From the NCBI GenBank assembly GCA_942493135.1, contig OW818684.1:434001-498000 (forward strand): a DNA stretch of 64,000 nt, read 5' to 3'. Both the position numbers and the translations under genes were made by a program. Source of the DNA: Planctellipticum sp942493135 (GTDB lineage: Bacteria; Planctomycetota; Planctomycetia; Planctomycetales; Planctomycetaceae). Positions 46,133 to 55,734 of this stretch are shown here, piece after piece. Position 1 is the first letter of the stretch, and each line of letters begins with the position of its first letter. Under the pieces are notes generated by a model. The model saw only the letters and a program-made list of their open reading frames with translations. It was not told the DNA's origin and did no database searches.

Positions 46133-46933
46133 TGGTGGCCTTCACGCGGCCGCAGCATCACAGGGTCCAGGACGGTCCCGAAGTCGGAACTCACTGATAA
46201 GCAATGGTTTCTGTTCGCAGAGCTCCCGATGTTCTCCGCGGGCGGACGCCCGCGCGTCGCTCCCAGGCCGTACCTGGAAAGGGTGTTGTGGGTCCTGCGA
46301 ACCGGCGTCCGCTGGCAAGATTTGCCAGTCCAGTATCCCTCTCCTGCAACGTGCTGACGTCGGCTCCAGGAATGGACCGAGTCCGGCATGCAGCAGTCGG
46401 CCTGGCAACGACTGCTGCAGCGACGCAGCGATCTGAAGCGTTTACGACTGGACGAAGCGATTGCCGACGGCACGTTTGCCGCGGTAAAAAAAGGGGGCGC
46501 GGACGTCCGCCTGACCAAGAAAGGAAAAGGCACCAAGATCATGCTGCTGGTCGACCGCGAGGGGACTCCTCTCGCGGTCGACATCACCAGCGCCAGCCGC
46601 AACGAAGTGACTCTGATCGAGCTGCTGCTGGAACTGCGCGTGATCAATCCGGCTCCCGAGCGTCTCTTGTACGACAAGGCGGCCGACAGCGACCCGTTGC
46701 GGCTGCATGTGCAGCGGATCGAGTTGATTTGCTGGCACCGATCGAATCGCGTGAGACCGCCGATCCAGGATGGTCGCGCTGCCCGCCGACTGAGCCGCCG
46801 CTGGCGCGTGGAGCATACCATCGCCTGGCTGCAGACATTCCACAGACTCGTGACTCGCTACGAATACCGCGATGATATCCTCCTCGGCTTCGTGACCCTC
46901 GCCTGCATGTTCATTACGCTCAGACGGTTTTGA
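46133..46933 (+). pseudogene. IS5-family transposase with a nonsense codon
   Basis: The frame reads SELTDKQWFLFAELPMFSAG, VLWVLRTGVRWQDLP, then TC-stop-RRLQEWTESG. The TGA at 46355-46357 replaces the Trp codon TGG normal at this place (CWRRLQEW). After it the frame is intact to 46933, with GTKIMLLVDREGTPLAVD, LLYDKAADSD and WRVEHTIAWLQTF. The N-terminal start is also unclear. One base change would restore most of the enzyme, so inactivation is recent. Confidence 0.8.
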
Positions 46934-47110
46934 AACTGGTTCTAGCCCTCAACCAAGCATACGCCCGTCAGCGGTGTTCGGCGCGTGAAACTGCTCGAAA
47001 TCCTTCCGTGGTTTCCGGAGCAACGACACTCTGCGAATCTCCGTCGTACCATCCCGGAAGCGTACCACAGGAACGTCCCCGTCGCGTCAAAAGAATGAGG
47101 AGGAGGAGGG

Positions 47111-48639
47111 GGGGGGGGGCTGAATGGCACTGACGTCATTCGTCAAGTCTTTCCGTGGTAACGTCTTTTGTAGGCGGAGCGGTGGCGTTTGAGAGTCGGG
47201 TAGTCCGAGGGACGTTGCTTCGTGGCGCGCGGTTCAACGCGGTTGGGACGGTTCCCCACGCGATGGCGGGCGACGGCGTCCAGCAGCCGCCCGAGCCAGG
47301 TCTCGAACACGTTCGTTTGAGACAGTCGCGGCAGGAACTCGTTGAGCGTTTGCCGGGCCCCTTGAAAGCTGATCTGGCTGGCCGGGAGTCCCGTCCGCTG
47401 CGAGGCCTCCGAAGCGACCCGGCGGACACAGTTGTAGGCGATCAGATGCATCGCGAATTCCTTGCGAACCATCTCCGGCGTTTTGGTGCGGAGGTGTGCG
47501 ATCCCCAGGTGCGTCTTCAGGCTCCTCAGGTTGAGTTCCGCCTGCCAGCGCTGACGGTACAAATCGGCCAGGGCCGAGACCGGATAGGATGCGGGATCCA
47601 GGAGCGTGGTGATCAAGACCACGCTCCTGGTGCGGAAGCCGGGAATCGTCACACGGACCCGGACTTCGCGCAGCGTCAATGTGCGGGGGAACTCGTCCGC
47701 CTCGTCGGCAGTGACCCAGTCGGGACGCTGGCCCCGCTTCCAGACGATCAGATGGTCGTCCTTTCCCAACCGCTTCCCGCGGCGAAAGTCGCTGCGCCGG
47801 CTGACTGTGGCGCGCGTGACGACGTCCACGCCGCGCCGCCCCCAGAAGGCCAGATCCCAGTAGCCGGCGAAGTAGCGGTCCCCCAGCAGCACGTCGCCCG
47901 AGGCGAAGCACGACGCCAGTTCGCGAAGCATGCTGGTTTCGCCGGTCCCTTTGCCCTGATAGGGCCGCATCAGCGCTTCGAGCACCGTCCCCACCGCCAG
48001 CGAAAAGACGACCAGCACCCGGACGACGGGGTAGCTCGCGCCCGGCCGCTGCCCGCGCTGCCGCGGATACTCGGCACAGTTGGCGGCCGTCTCGGCGATT
48101 TTCTCGGTCGAACCATCGACCACGCGCACGCGGCGTCCGCGCCAGAGGGCTTCCCGGCCGGCCTGCTCTTCCACGCACCGGCCCGTCTGGCGCAGCCACT
48201 GCCAGAAGGCCGCCTCCGGCAAGCGCTGACGCGCCTTGCAATAGCCCCCCGTGTCCGCAGAACAGGCCGCCTGACGGGAGGCCGCCCGCTGGGCGCAGAG
48301 GCTGCCGACAGCCTGCCGGCAGCTCCGGTCCGCCCCCAGCGCCTGCCCCAGAAACGCCAGCACCGTGGCAACTCCCGTATAAACGCGGCCGCGCTCGACA
48401 TATCCTGCGTCGTGCAAAGCCGCATCGATCTGAGTCGTCGGCAGCAGTCCGGCGAGTTCCCATTCCCCGCGTCTGACCTGCGAAAACGTCTCCGCCAAGC
48501 CTCCTGGCATTTCGAGCCTCCTTGCGATGAGTCGTGCTTGTTACACCACACGCCATGTCGCAGGTGAGGCTCTTTGCGTCCAGATCATTAGGGTGTCAAA
48601 GGACTTAGGCACGCTGTCAGTGCCATTCGGGGGGGGGGG
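47111..48639 (-). mobile_element. IS4-family insertion sequence between poly-G flanks
   Basis: The element spans 47120-48630 (1511 bp), bounded by inverted repeats CYGAATGGCACTGAC. Both flanks are runs of G (12 to the left, 9 to the right), so the target duplication is at least G9. The transposase gene is intact. Confidence 0.8.
47143..48510 (-). CDS. IS4-family transposase
   Basis: The 455-residue product has an AAGGAGG site 6 bases before the ATG. DDE residues: D in VVDGSTEKIAET, D in LLGDRYFAGYW, and E in YRQRWQAELNLRSLKTHL (the Y-REK-like motif of the family). The N-terminal 110 residues carry the usual helical DNA-binding part. Length is normal and no disruption is seen, so the element may be active. 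Confidence 0.9.
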   Translation of the reverse strand: MPGGLAETFSQVRRGEWELAGLLPTTQIDAALHDAGYVERGRVYTGVATVLAFLGQALGADRSCRQAVGSLCAQRAASRQAACSADTGGYCKARQRLPEAAFWQWLRQTGRCVEEQAGREALWRGRRVRVVDGSTEKIAETAANCAEYPRQRGQRPGASYPVVRVLVVFSLAVGTVLEALMRPYQGKGTGETSMLRELASCFASGDVLLGDRYFAGYWDLAFWGRRGVDVVTRATVSRRSDFRRGKRLGKDDHLIVWKRGQRPDWVTADEADEFPRTLTLREVRVRVTIPGFRTRSVVLITTLLDPASYPVSALADLYRQRWQAELNLRSLKTHLGIAHLRTKTPEMVRKEFAMHLIAYNCVRRVASEASQRTGLPASQISFQGARQTLNEFLPRLSQTNVFETWLGRLLDAVARHRVGNRPNRVEPRATKQRPSDYPTLKRHRSAYKRRYHGKT

Positions 48640-48689
48640 CTTGGGCGAGGACTAGAGGCCGGACAGATCGTCGCATGCAATCTCCTCCC

Positions 48690-48827
48690 GTCGACCAGCG
48701 ACTCGGTGCGGAACCCGCGAACGTCGACCTCCACCGGCACTTCGCGAACGATCACTTCGGACGGCAGACGGACGTAGTTTGCCTGATCGAGCCACTCCGG
48801 CCGTTGCGGTTTGCGCCAGGCTACCAC
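48690..48827 (-). pseudogene. IS4-family transposase fragment
   Basis: About 45 residues (VAWRKPQRPEWLDQANYVRL, then REVPVEVDVRGFRTESLV) match the middle of IS4 transposases and resemble the same region of the adjacent intact element. Homology stops near 48690. It is older debris next to the IS4 insertion. Confidence 0.65.
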
Positions 48828-49158
48828 AGTGTCATTCCCGTCTGACGCCCTCTCCTGCCGCAGCAGCAGACACCCAGTTCAGCCATTTGGATGATGCGGA
48901 TGAACCGGCACTTGATCGGTCGCCCAGATTCAAAGCCGCCACACGCAGACGCGATGTCTGGTTTTCTGACCACTTCTGTGCGACTTTTTGTCCCCGCCAG
49001 GCATTTGTCACTTGACCACATGTCGACCCTTGCGCATTATACCCCCATGCGCGATCCGACCCGCAGAAATCTCTGCCGACTGACGTGCTCCTCTTTCCCT
49101 TTTTTCATGCTTCGTACGGGCTCTGTCGTGAGGCTGCCGGCTGAAACGCCTTCGTATC
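48828..49158. other. Intergenic stretch upstream of the GT-C gene
   Basis: About 330 bp with no gene. Codon use and base composition change here: the genes that follow use more A/T at third positions than the IS regions, but no promoter can be named. Confidence 0.4.
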
Positions 49159-51126
49159 TTGGACACTCTATTTTGTTTGCGAAGAAGCCGAAGTGTCGGC
49201 ACTGCTGCCTTCGCTCTGTATGTTTCTGTTAAAACACAGCCGGCCGCTGCATCCCCTCATGTGCGGAGACGTGCTTCTTTGCTTTCAGAGCGACGCGACT
49301 TTCGGCTGCTAACCGCACAGCTTACGGTGTTTGCTGGGCTACTTGCGTGGCTTGGCTCGTATCACGCTCCTGTCTTTGATGAAATCGCGCATCTGCCATC
49401 AGGTATTGCGCATTGGAGCACCGGCGAGTTTGATCTCTATCGAGTCAATCCGCCGCTCGTGCGACTGGTGGCTGCTCTACCTCTTGCGTTTGCGCCGACT
49501 ATCTCTGCTGATGTTGTCGCCGATGTCGTCGCGTTAGATGAATCTCCGTATGACCGAGTCGAATTCGACGTCGGACATCAATTTGTGCTCCGACTAAAGC
49601 ACGACTGCTTTCGTTTGTTTACTTTGGCTCGCTGGGCCTGTATTCCGTTCAGTTTGGCTGGCGCCGGAGCCGTCTACTACTGGGCCAGCCGAGCACACGG
49701 CAATCGGGCCTCGGGTTGGATTGCGCTGCTGACCTACTGCTTTTGCCCGAATCTCTTGGCTTGGGGTGCGACAATTACTCCAGACGCAGGCGCCGCAGCG
49801 CTTGGCGCTGTTGCAGGATTCGCGTATTGGAAATGGTGGCTTAGGCCGAGCTGGCGATCCGCGGTGCTTGCAGGTTTGGCTACTGGTGCAGCAGAGCTAA
49901 CAAAGTCTACGTGGTTGGTGCTATTCCCGCTTTGGCCGCTCCTTTGGCTGCTCCGATTTACTGCTCCACGCCACGCCTCGCACGCAACAGCCAATTCCTC
50001 TCCTTCGCCGATAGCTTCGCCAATGGCTGAATTATCGCAGCTAACGATGATCCTGGTTCTCGGTCTTTACGCTCTAAATCTCGGGTATGGCTTCGAGTCA
50101 ACCTGTCTACCACTTAAAAGCTTTAGGTTTATCAGCAAAACGCTTGGTGGTCCAGACGCTCACTCTCAGCCCGGCAATCGCTTTGCCGGCACGTTCCTCG
50201 GAGAACTGCCCGTTCCGGTTCCGGCAAACTACCTTAAGGGTATCGACATTCAAAAGTATGACTTTGAGTATGGAAAAACCTCGTACTTAGCCGGAATACA
50301 ACGCAGCGAAGGCTGGTGGTATTACTATCTGTATGCCTTTATGGTCAAGACACCGGCCGGGACGCTCGGCATGATTGTGCTTGCCTCTATCCTCACCGCC
50401 ATCCACCCTCGCTTTCGACGTAATTGGCAAACGGAACTCGTCATTCTTGCCCCTGGGGTAGCAGTGCTTCTTCTTGTCAGCTCCCAGACTGGCTTCAATA
50501 GGTACTACCGCTATGTGCTTCCAGCCCTGCCGTTTCTCTATATCTGGTGTGCCAAGGTTGGCGCGGCGCTGTGTAGTGCTGCTGGAGGATTGCGGCTGAC
50601 CACCACCATCCTAGTTGTAGCAGCGGCCGCGAGCTCGGTCGCAACACTTCCCTTTAGCATGTCGTACTTTAATGTGTTTGCAGGCGGATCGATAAGTGGG
50701 TGGAAGCATCTCGCTGACGCAAATATTGATTGGGGGCAGGATCTTTTTGAGTTAAAGCGTTGGTACGATAACCATCCGGCCGCGAGGCCACTGCATGTCG
50801 CCTTCTTCGGGGCAATCGACCCGCAGATCGCCGGCATCGACTTTTACCCAGTCCCAAGAGGAGCCATGCAAGGCCGCGTCAAAGAACCCGATGGATTGGC
50901 AGACGGTCCTCGACCCGGTTGGCACGTAATTAGCGTGAATCATCTTGCGGGCTATCAGCACGATTATCACGAGCTTCCGTACTACACGTACTTTTCCGCC
51001 TTTCGGCCGACGGCGAGGGTGGGGTATTCGATGTATGTCTATTTTTTGACTTTGCCTGAGGTTAATGCCGAACGTCGCCGGCTTGGCCTGCCGCTTCTTG
51101 CTCGCGACGACAGTGATCGAGAGTGA
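49159..51126 (+). CDS. GT-C (PMT/ArnT-like) glycosyltransferase
   Basis: This is a multi-pass protein of 655 residues if started at TTG 49159, or 621 from GTG 49261; neither has a clear ribosome site. After the first membrane helix (LTVFAGLLAWLGSYHAP) comes the acidic loop motif VFDEIAHLPSGIAHWSTGEF, the DE pair that marks GT-C enzymes of the PMT superfamily. About ten hydrophobic segments follow, then a periplasmic C-terminal part with DANIDWGQDLFELKRWYD, also seen in PMT-like proteins of planctomycetes. These enzymes transfer a sugar from a lipid-phosphate carrier to protein or lipid. It starts the envelope-glycosylation region reaching to 58 kb. Confidence 0.8.
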   Translation: MDTLFCLRRSRSVGTAAFALYVSVKTQPAAASPHVRRRASLLSERRDFRLLTAQLTVFAGLLAWLGSYHAPVFDEIAHLPSGIAHWSTGEFDLYRVNPPLVRLVAALPLAFAPTISADVVADVVALDESPYDRVEFDVGHQFVLRLKHDCFRLFTLARWACIPFSLAGAGAVYYWASRAHGNRASGWIALLTYCFCPNLLAWGATITPDAGAAALGAVAGFAYWKWWLRPSWRSAVLAGLATGAAELTKSTWLVLFPLWPLLWLLRFTAPRHASHATANSSPSPIASPMAELSQLTMILVLGLYALNLGYGFESTCLPLKSFRFISKTLGGPDAHSQPGNRFAGTFLGELPVPVPANYLKGIDIQKYDFEYGKTSYLAGIQRSEGWWYYYLYAFMVKTPAGTLGMIVLASILTAIHPRFRRNWQTELVILAPGVAVLLLVSSQTGFNRYYRYVLPALPFLYIWCAKVGAALCSAAGGLRLTTTILVVAAAASSVATLPFSMSYFNVFAGGSISGWKHLADANIDWGQDLFELKRWYDNHPAARPLHVAFFGAIDPQIAGIDFYPVPRGAMQGRVKEPDGLADGPRPGWHVISVNHLAGYQHDYHELPYYTYFSAFRPTARVGYSMYVYFLTLPEVNAERRRLGLPLLARDDSDRE

Positions 51127-51602
51127 CCTGAGCCTTCACCCATATTCGCATCCTCGGACAAGTTGTCAGATGTCATTCATTTAGCAGTGTGTTGATTATT
51201 CGACCTGGAGCAATCGGCAGCCACAAAGACAACTGGAAAACGGGATGTCTTCGACACTCCAGCCAATACTTCAGCACACTGCTAGAAGCTGCTTGCGGCG
51301 ATTTCGCGCCGTTGTGGCGATGGCAACGATTCCCCGAATGAGTCCGCTCTCCACAAGTCTTCGGAACACAAAAGGACTCAGGGAGCGAACCTTTGCAACC
51401 CCAGTACATATTGCCCATCACGAGCTCGGTACGGATCCGTGTCGTACGCCTTCAGCACTTCTTCGGTCGCATCCTCCTGGATGACACGAGTTAGTGCGGT
51501 GGCGTGACGTATATATCGGTTGGCTCGCAGTTTCTTGAAGTCGACGCATCGCAACAGCACCGAAGTAGCTCGGCTGGCAGCGCGTAGAAGGAAAATCCAC
51601 AA
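51127..51602. other. Intergenic stretch with a short minus-strand frame
   Basis: The minus-strand frame 51378-51620 (LRANRYIRHATALTRVIQED, then LKAYDTDPYRARD) has a soluble, protein-like composition but no start or family I can support; it may be the tail of a lost gene. Otherwise nothing is seen. Confidence 0.35.
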
Positions 51603-52094
51603 ATGGGAGTTGATGGTCAAGTACCACAGGCGATGTGCGGCGACAGAAGGCAGAGAGAGCCACGACTATGGCTTCAGGTTGCGATTTCGTGCCTCGTAGG
51701 CGTAATCGTGCCGGCCAGCTTTATCGGACTCGTCGTGATACAGTGCGGATCAATCGACGGTGCGTACGCCTGGACTCGCGGGCATGCTGTCTTCGCGATA
51801 CCGCGTGTCGTCGTTCTGCCAAATGTCGTGCCTAACTCTGTGCATAATGTCGTGTTCGCCCTTGGCAATATCAGCGATCAAGACGCAACTGTTCTGGAGA
51901 CGCTCGTCTCGTGCGACTGCTTAACATTGCTTCCACATAGCTCAACGCTTCCGGCCGGTGGGCGATTAGAAATACCAGGGCAATTGGTGGCTCCGGCCAC
52001 CAGCTCTCGGCGGCAGCTCGTAACAGTGAAGGTCTTCGTCGATATCCAAGAGGACATTGTCCCGATTGAACTCGAAGTTGTTTACACCAAGTAG
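51603..52094 (+). CDS. Membrane-anchored DUF1573-like protein
   Basis: The 163-residue product has one membrane helix (residues 22-46) and a periplasmic Ig-like domain. The domain keeps the DUF1573 pattern: strand NVVFALGNISDQDATVLE, then LVSCDCLTLLP with the paired cysteines (103-106) of the family, and LPAGGRLEIPGQLVAP. DUF1573 proteins are exported and in other phyla occur beside small secreted peptides. It precedes the two eight-Cys peptides by 400 bp in the same direction, which suggests a joint role in export or surface display. Confidence 0.65.
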   Translation: MGVDGQVPQAMCGDRRQREPRLWLQVAISCLVGVIVPASFIGLVVIQCGSIDGAYAWTRGHAVFAIPRVVVLPNVVPNSVHNVVFALGNISDQDATVLETLVSCDCLTLLPHSSTLPAGGRLEIPGQLVAPATSSRRQLVTVKVFVDIQEDIVPIELEVVYTK

Positions 52095-52493
52095 CGTTTG
52101 CGACCTCTGTGGTGCGGCGCTAGTAGACAGTCCTTGCCATTCGGCATAAGAGCGTCGTAGCGACGATAGGACGACGATGCCTCTAATGCATGTTTCTATT
52201 GGTATTGTCTTTCGTAAACAAGGGAGCTGGTGAATCGGCCTGCTGCCCACGCAGGCGGCCGCGTACACTCGGAACAATTAAATTCGGCATCACATCGGTC
52301 GTGGAATCATGCCTATCTTCGTCAGCAAGTCTAGAAGTGGCGACAGCGATACCGTATTCTTTGGCGTCGACCGGCGGTGCACTTGCGATGACGCCGGGAA
52401 GTGCAATATGCACAAGTTATATGGCCGGCCGTCACCTCCCCCGAAGTCTCCGAATCTACATGCAGCACATTTAACAAACGAAAGGGTTCACAC
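52095..52493. other. Leader region of the peptide genes
   Basis: About 400 bp. A plus-strand 94-codon frame (52190-52474) has no ribosome site or homology, and I do not call it a gene. The sequence just before peptide 1 may hold its promoter. Confidence 0.35.
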
Positions 52494-52700
52494 ATGAGAT
52501 CGCGACTGATTCCGTCTATTTGCCTTTCCGTAGGCCTGTCCCTAGTGTTCTCAGGAGGGTTTATCAGCCGTTCCTTTGCGACGTGCAGCGACGACACCTG
52601 CGGATGGAGTGCGGCCTGCAACCGCAACTGCAACGGAATTAATTCGAATGGCGGTAACTGCGGTTGCAAAGGCACGCACCCGAACTGTTATTGCGATTGA
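52494..52700 (+). CDS. Secreted eight-cysteine peptide 1
   Basis: The 68-residue product has a signal peptide (MRSRLIPSICLSVGLSLVFS GGFISRSFA) and a mature part of about 38 residues with eight Cys at 31, 36, 42, 46, 56, 58, 65 and 67. The spacing C-x4-C-x5-C-x3-C-x9-C-x-C-x6-C-x-C is identical in the second peptide. Gly and Asn fill the loops. ATG 52494 follows AAAGGG. Four disulfides or metal binding are possible. Such small exported Cys-knot-like peptides may be antimicrobial, signalling or structural. No family was recognised. Confidence 0.75.
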   Translation: MRSRLIPSICLSVGLSLVFSGGFISRSFATCSDDTCGWSAACNRNCNGINSNGGNCGCKGTHPNCYCD

Positions 52701-53008
52701 TCATGTTCTTTCGTAAGGCTACTCCTTACGACCGTCGGCAGGCCTGCGGGATTGGAAGCCACCAATGCTCCTGTGTCCCATTGTGGGTAGTGTTTCCTTG
52801 CACCTTCGCTGACGTCGATTGATGTCGCGGGAGATCTTCTTTGGCTAAGGCATGCGTCCCGGTCGGTTTTATGATGAAACGTGCGTGTAATCCCGAAATT
52901 GCACCCGCGGCTACTGGCGAGTCGACTGCAATTGAAGGCGTACCGTTAGTTTTGCGTGTCTGCAGCGTGCAGGCGCGACATTTGTTGGAGAAGTAGAGAG
53001 GACGACAC

Positions 53009-53218
53009 ATGAGGATTCGAGTGCTTCCGTTTGCCTGCCTTTCGTTAGGCCTGACGCTCGTATTGTCGGGGGCGTTTATCAACCGCTCCTACGCGGCATG
53101 CAGTAGCACGAGCTGCGTTGGGGGGGCAGCCTGCAATGGTGGTTGCAATGGCGTAGGTTCAAACGGCAATAACTGCAAGTGCAAGGGTACGGCCCCGAGC
53201 TGCTATTGCGACGGCTGA
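53009..53218 (+). CDS. Secreted eight-cysteine peptide 2
   Basis: The 69-residue paralogue of peptide 1, 308 bp downstream in the same direction. Signal peptide MRIRVLPFACLSLGLTLVLS is close to that of peptide 1, and all eight mature Cys fall at the same residue numbers. Between them the loops differ (SSTS versus SDDT; TAPS versus THPN), so it is a diverged duplicate under selection on the cysteines. A GAGAGGAC site precedes the ATG. Confidence 0.75.
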   Translation: MRIRVLPFACLSLGLTLVLSGAFINRSYAACSSTSCVGGAACNGGCNGVGSNGNNCKCKGTAPSCYCDG

Positions 53219-53457
53219 GACGATTCCAGCGTAACGCTACCTGTTTCGAGCGATGGCTGATCGGCTGACTTGGAGTCCCAGACATACCTATGTTCCATGG
53301 TCAGTCATCGCTCGCTTGCACAACCCGTGGTGCCGAGCGATATTGTGTACACTGCGCCTCGCGGTGCCTTGCGCGCTAGTTACCTATGTTAGTTTGTAGT
53401 CTCGTGTGGTCTAGAAGCAGATAGCCGCGGCAACCTTTGATTCGGATGAAATAGATA

Positions 53458-54498
53458 ATGTGTGCCATGTCGTATCGCACCTCTCTGGCCCTGCTACTGA
53501 TTGTCGTGTCTACGACTGCTCCTGCTATGGCGACAGACGCAGAGGAGCTGCGAGCACGGTTTCTCGCCGAGGCGCCCAAGGGGTGGCGGCTACTGTCGGA
53601 TTGCCTTCTGCATGCCAGAGGGCGAATCGAACTAACCGTGAGCGACATCACGCCGAGCAGTGTGCCGTCTCACTATCGTGGCTACGAAGAGAGAGTGTCG
53701 TTTCTGCTAAACGGAGACACGTATCGTTGCGTAGAGGCAGACGATACTGGACGCGTGTCCGTTGGCTGTCGCAATCCGGGCCAGACATTTCACCTAAAGG
53801 CGATCAACCGAATCGCAGAGCCGAAGCCTTCTCGCTTGTACCGCATCGATTCCATTACACCGGTCGGGCCTAGCGCTGAGTGGACGCCGCACTCAGAGGC
53901 CGCCGATCATGTGTGGCGCATTTCGCCACTATTGTACACTCCCTTTGCAATCGGCGATTGGCCCCTTGCGGATCTCATTCGATCGCCGACGTGTCAACTC
54001 CTGTCCGTCGGAGCGGTCGGAGATCACGGAGAGTTTGTTGAGATTTGTTTCAACGTTATGGCACCTCAGGAGGCCGAGCGCTGGGATGTAGTAGCGATCT
54101 TGGATCCCAGCAATTCTTGGGCGGTGCAAAGCTATCGCAAGCTGTTCAAAACGGCTGCTGGCCGTGCAGTGTGGGACTGTGCGGTGGCGTACGATCCAGG
54201 GCTTTACATGGACAGTGGGATTTGCTTGCCAAGAACGGCAGTCGTTTTGGTTGAGGAGCAAGCCAGGTTTGACGCAGGTTTCCGCAATCGACGCGAACTG
54301 CGGCTCGTGGAGTTCTCGTCGGAAACGATCCCTGAGTCTGAATTCTCTCTATCTGCGTTCGGCTTATCCGAACCTGAGCAGCGGAGCACGTCCGCTACCG
54401 CAAGTCCGCGTCTTGCAATCATTCTCTTCAATGTGGGGGCATTTCTTGTTGTTGTCGGCGTGTGGCTGTTTAGCCGTCGTAGGCGAACATCTGGCTAA
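53458..54498 (+). CDS. Exported protein with C-terminal membrane anchor
   Basis: The 346-residue product has an N-terminal signal (SYRTSLALLLIVVSTTAPAMA) and a C-terminal hydrophobic helix (LAIILFNVGAFLVVVGVWLF) followed by an RRRR stretch. The pre-anchor motif ESEFSLSAFGLSEPE recurs in planctomycete surface proteins of unknown function. The body is beta-rich (RIELTVSDITPS, RVSFLLNGDTYRCVEADD). The start may be ATG 53458 or 53467. It sits between the peptides and the second DUF1573-like gene, all on the same strand. Confidence 0.65.
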   Translation: MCAMSYRTSLALLLIVVSTTAPAMATDAEELRARFLAEAPKGWRLLSDCLLHARGRIELTVSDITPSSVPSHYRGYEERVSFLLNGDTYRCVEADDTGRVSVGCRNPGQTFHLKAINRIAEPKPSRLYRIDSITPVGPSAEWTPHSEAADHVWRISPLLYTPFAIGDWPLADLIRSPTCQLLSVGAVGDHGEFVEICFNVMAPQEAERWDVVAILDPSNSWAVQSYRKLFKTAAGRAVWDCAVAYDPGLYMDSGICLPRTAVVLVEEQARFDAGFRNRRELRLVEFSSETIPESEFSLSAFGLSEPEQRSTSATASPRLAIILFNVGAFLVVVGVWLFSRRRRTSG

Positions 54499-54610
54499 AC
54501 AACGTGATCCAGACACAGATCGATAAAGCCATGCGCCGGAACGCCATTGCGTGTAGCACAGGATTCCGCCGTGACGATAAAGCCCGAACTGGCCCGCGGA
54601 AAGGCTCGGT

Positions 54611-55501
54611 ATGAGTGACGCCGACAGCGATCGCATTTCTTCAGCGTCAATGGCCTTTCGAGTATCGACAGCAAGCGTATTGCTCTGGGGGGCAATTAAC
54701 CTATCCCTGCTCCTGCCTACCAATGCTGTGCTTACGCCGCCGCTCACAAAGCCGACTCGCCGGCTATCAGCTGAGTGCATTTCCAACTCTGTCATTCAAC
54801 TGAGGGACGGTTTCGTCTGTCAGGTCAATACGCATGTTCTCGGGCCCTATCTGATTGGAACCGAGGAGGATGCCACTCGTATTTGCGTAGACGCCGCGCT
54901 GGCAAATCAGTGGGAAACTCCACTTTCCTTGACACTCTTCGACCGCACTTGCAACTGCAACACATACTCACTGTCGACCGCGAACGTCCTTCCGGGTAAT
55001 GCGGCGCGACTGCAGTTCGATGCACAAATCGCACCACTCGGTGGGATAACATCCTCGTATATCTCGTTTTCAACGCATCTTCCAGCGGGTTGCCCAGAGC
55101 AGATTCTGTTCGATTTTGCGGTCGAGTCATATCCTCGAATGGCATCGAGTTGGGTTCAGCGCAGTATTCCACAGGTGACTCGTGGAGATAAGCTTCGACA
55201 AACCTACTGTCTTTATCGTCATCTGGCCGTAGATGAGGCGGATCCTGGAGTTGTTGTGTCCGTAAACTGTCAGTCGGGCCGTGTCGCGCACCGACTTCTG
55301 CGGTCCGTCGCTTCGTTGCCACACAGTCAAGTAAGGCGACTTGCCGATACGTACGAGATCGTAATCGAGCCTTCTGACGAGAGCGAAACAACATCTGAGA
55401 TTGGGGCGCGGCAGCGGGCACTTGTAGAACATAAATGGTGCGGCAGCACGCTCTCGGTGGATATTGGGTGGATGGTTTCTGGCGATGAGTCTGTCGAGTA
55501 G
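54611..55501 (+). CDS. Membrane-anchored DUF1573-like protein
   Basis: The 296-residue product has one membrane helix (residues 16-40) and a periplasmic part. Residues about 93-150 fit the DUF1573 fold: CVDAALANQWETPLSLTLFD, then RTCNCNTYS with paired Cys114/116 and VLPGNAARLQFDA. The remainder is beta-rich without a match. AAAGG precedes the ATG. It is the second such protein flanking the eight-Cys peptides, and the gene spacing (~110 bp) suggests it follows 53458-54498 in a unit. Confidence 0.6.
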   Translation: MSDADSDRISSASMAFRVSTASVLLWGAINLSLLLPTNAVLTPPLTKPTRRLSAECISNSVIQLRDGFVCQVNTHVLGPYLIGTEEDATRICVDAALANQWETPLSLTLFDRTCNCNTYSLSTANVLPGNAARLQFDAQIAPLGGITSSYISFSTHLPAGCPEQILFDFAVESYPRMASSWVQRSIPQVTRGDKLRQTYCLYRHLAVDEADPGVVVSVNCQSGRVAHRLLRSVASLPHSQVRRLADTYEIVIEPSDESETTSEIGARQRALVEHKWCGSTLSVDIGWMVSGDESVE

Positions 55502-55734
55502 TGATGGCGCGATGATCAGCCTGGCGACTTATAAGTCTTCTGCTACACTATGTGTGCGTCGACACAACAATGGTGTCGATCAGAGCGCCGCTCTCACATC
55601 GCTACTTGCGCCAGTAGGACTACTGTTTTACCTGGCCGTCCGTGGCTAGCAACGACTACTCGCGGCAAAGATTCTTCTGTAGTTCCGATAATGAGACGTG
55701 GTTGGCAGCACATTTGTTCTTCGGGAACTCATAA

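Noticed and set aside
47155..48567. Plus-strand 470-codon frame and a minus-strand 440-codon frame
   Set aside because: Both overlap the IS4 transposase in other frames; only the 455-codon frame has the DDE motifs and ribosome site.
52190..52474. 94-codon frame upstream of peptide 1
   Set aside because: It begins with a plausible hydrophobic stretch but has no ribosome site, no counterpart upstream of peptide 2 and no homology.
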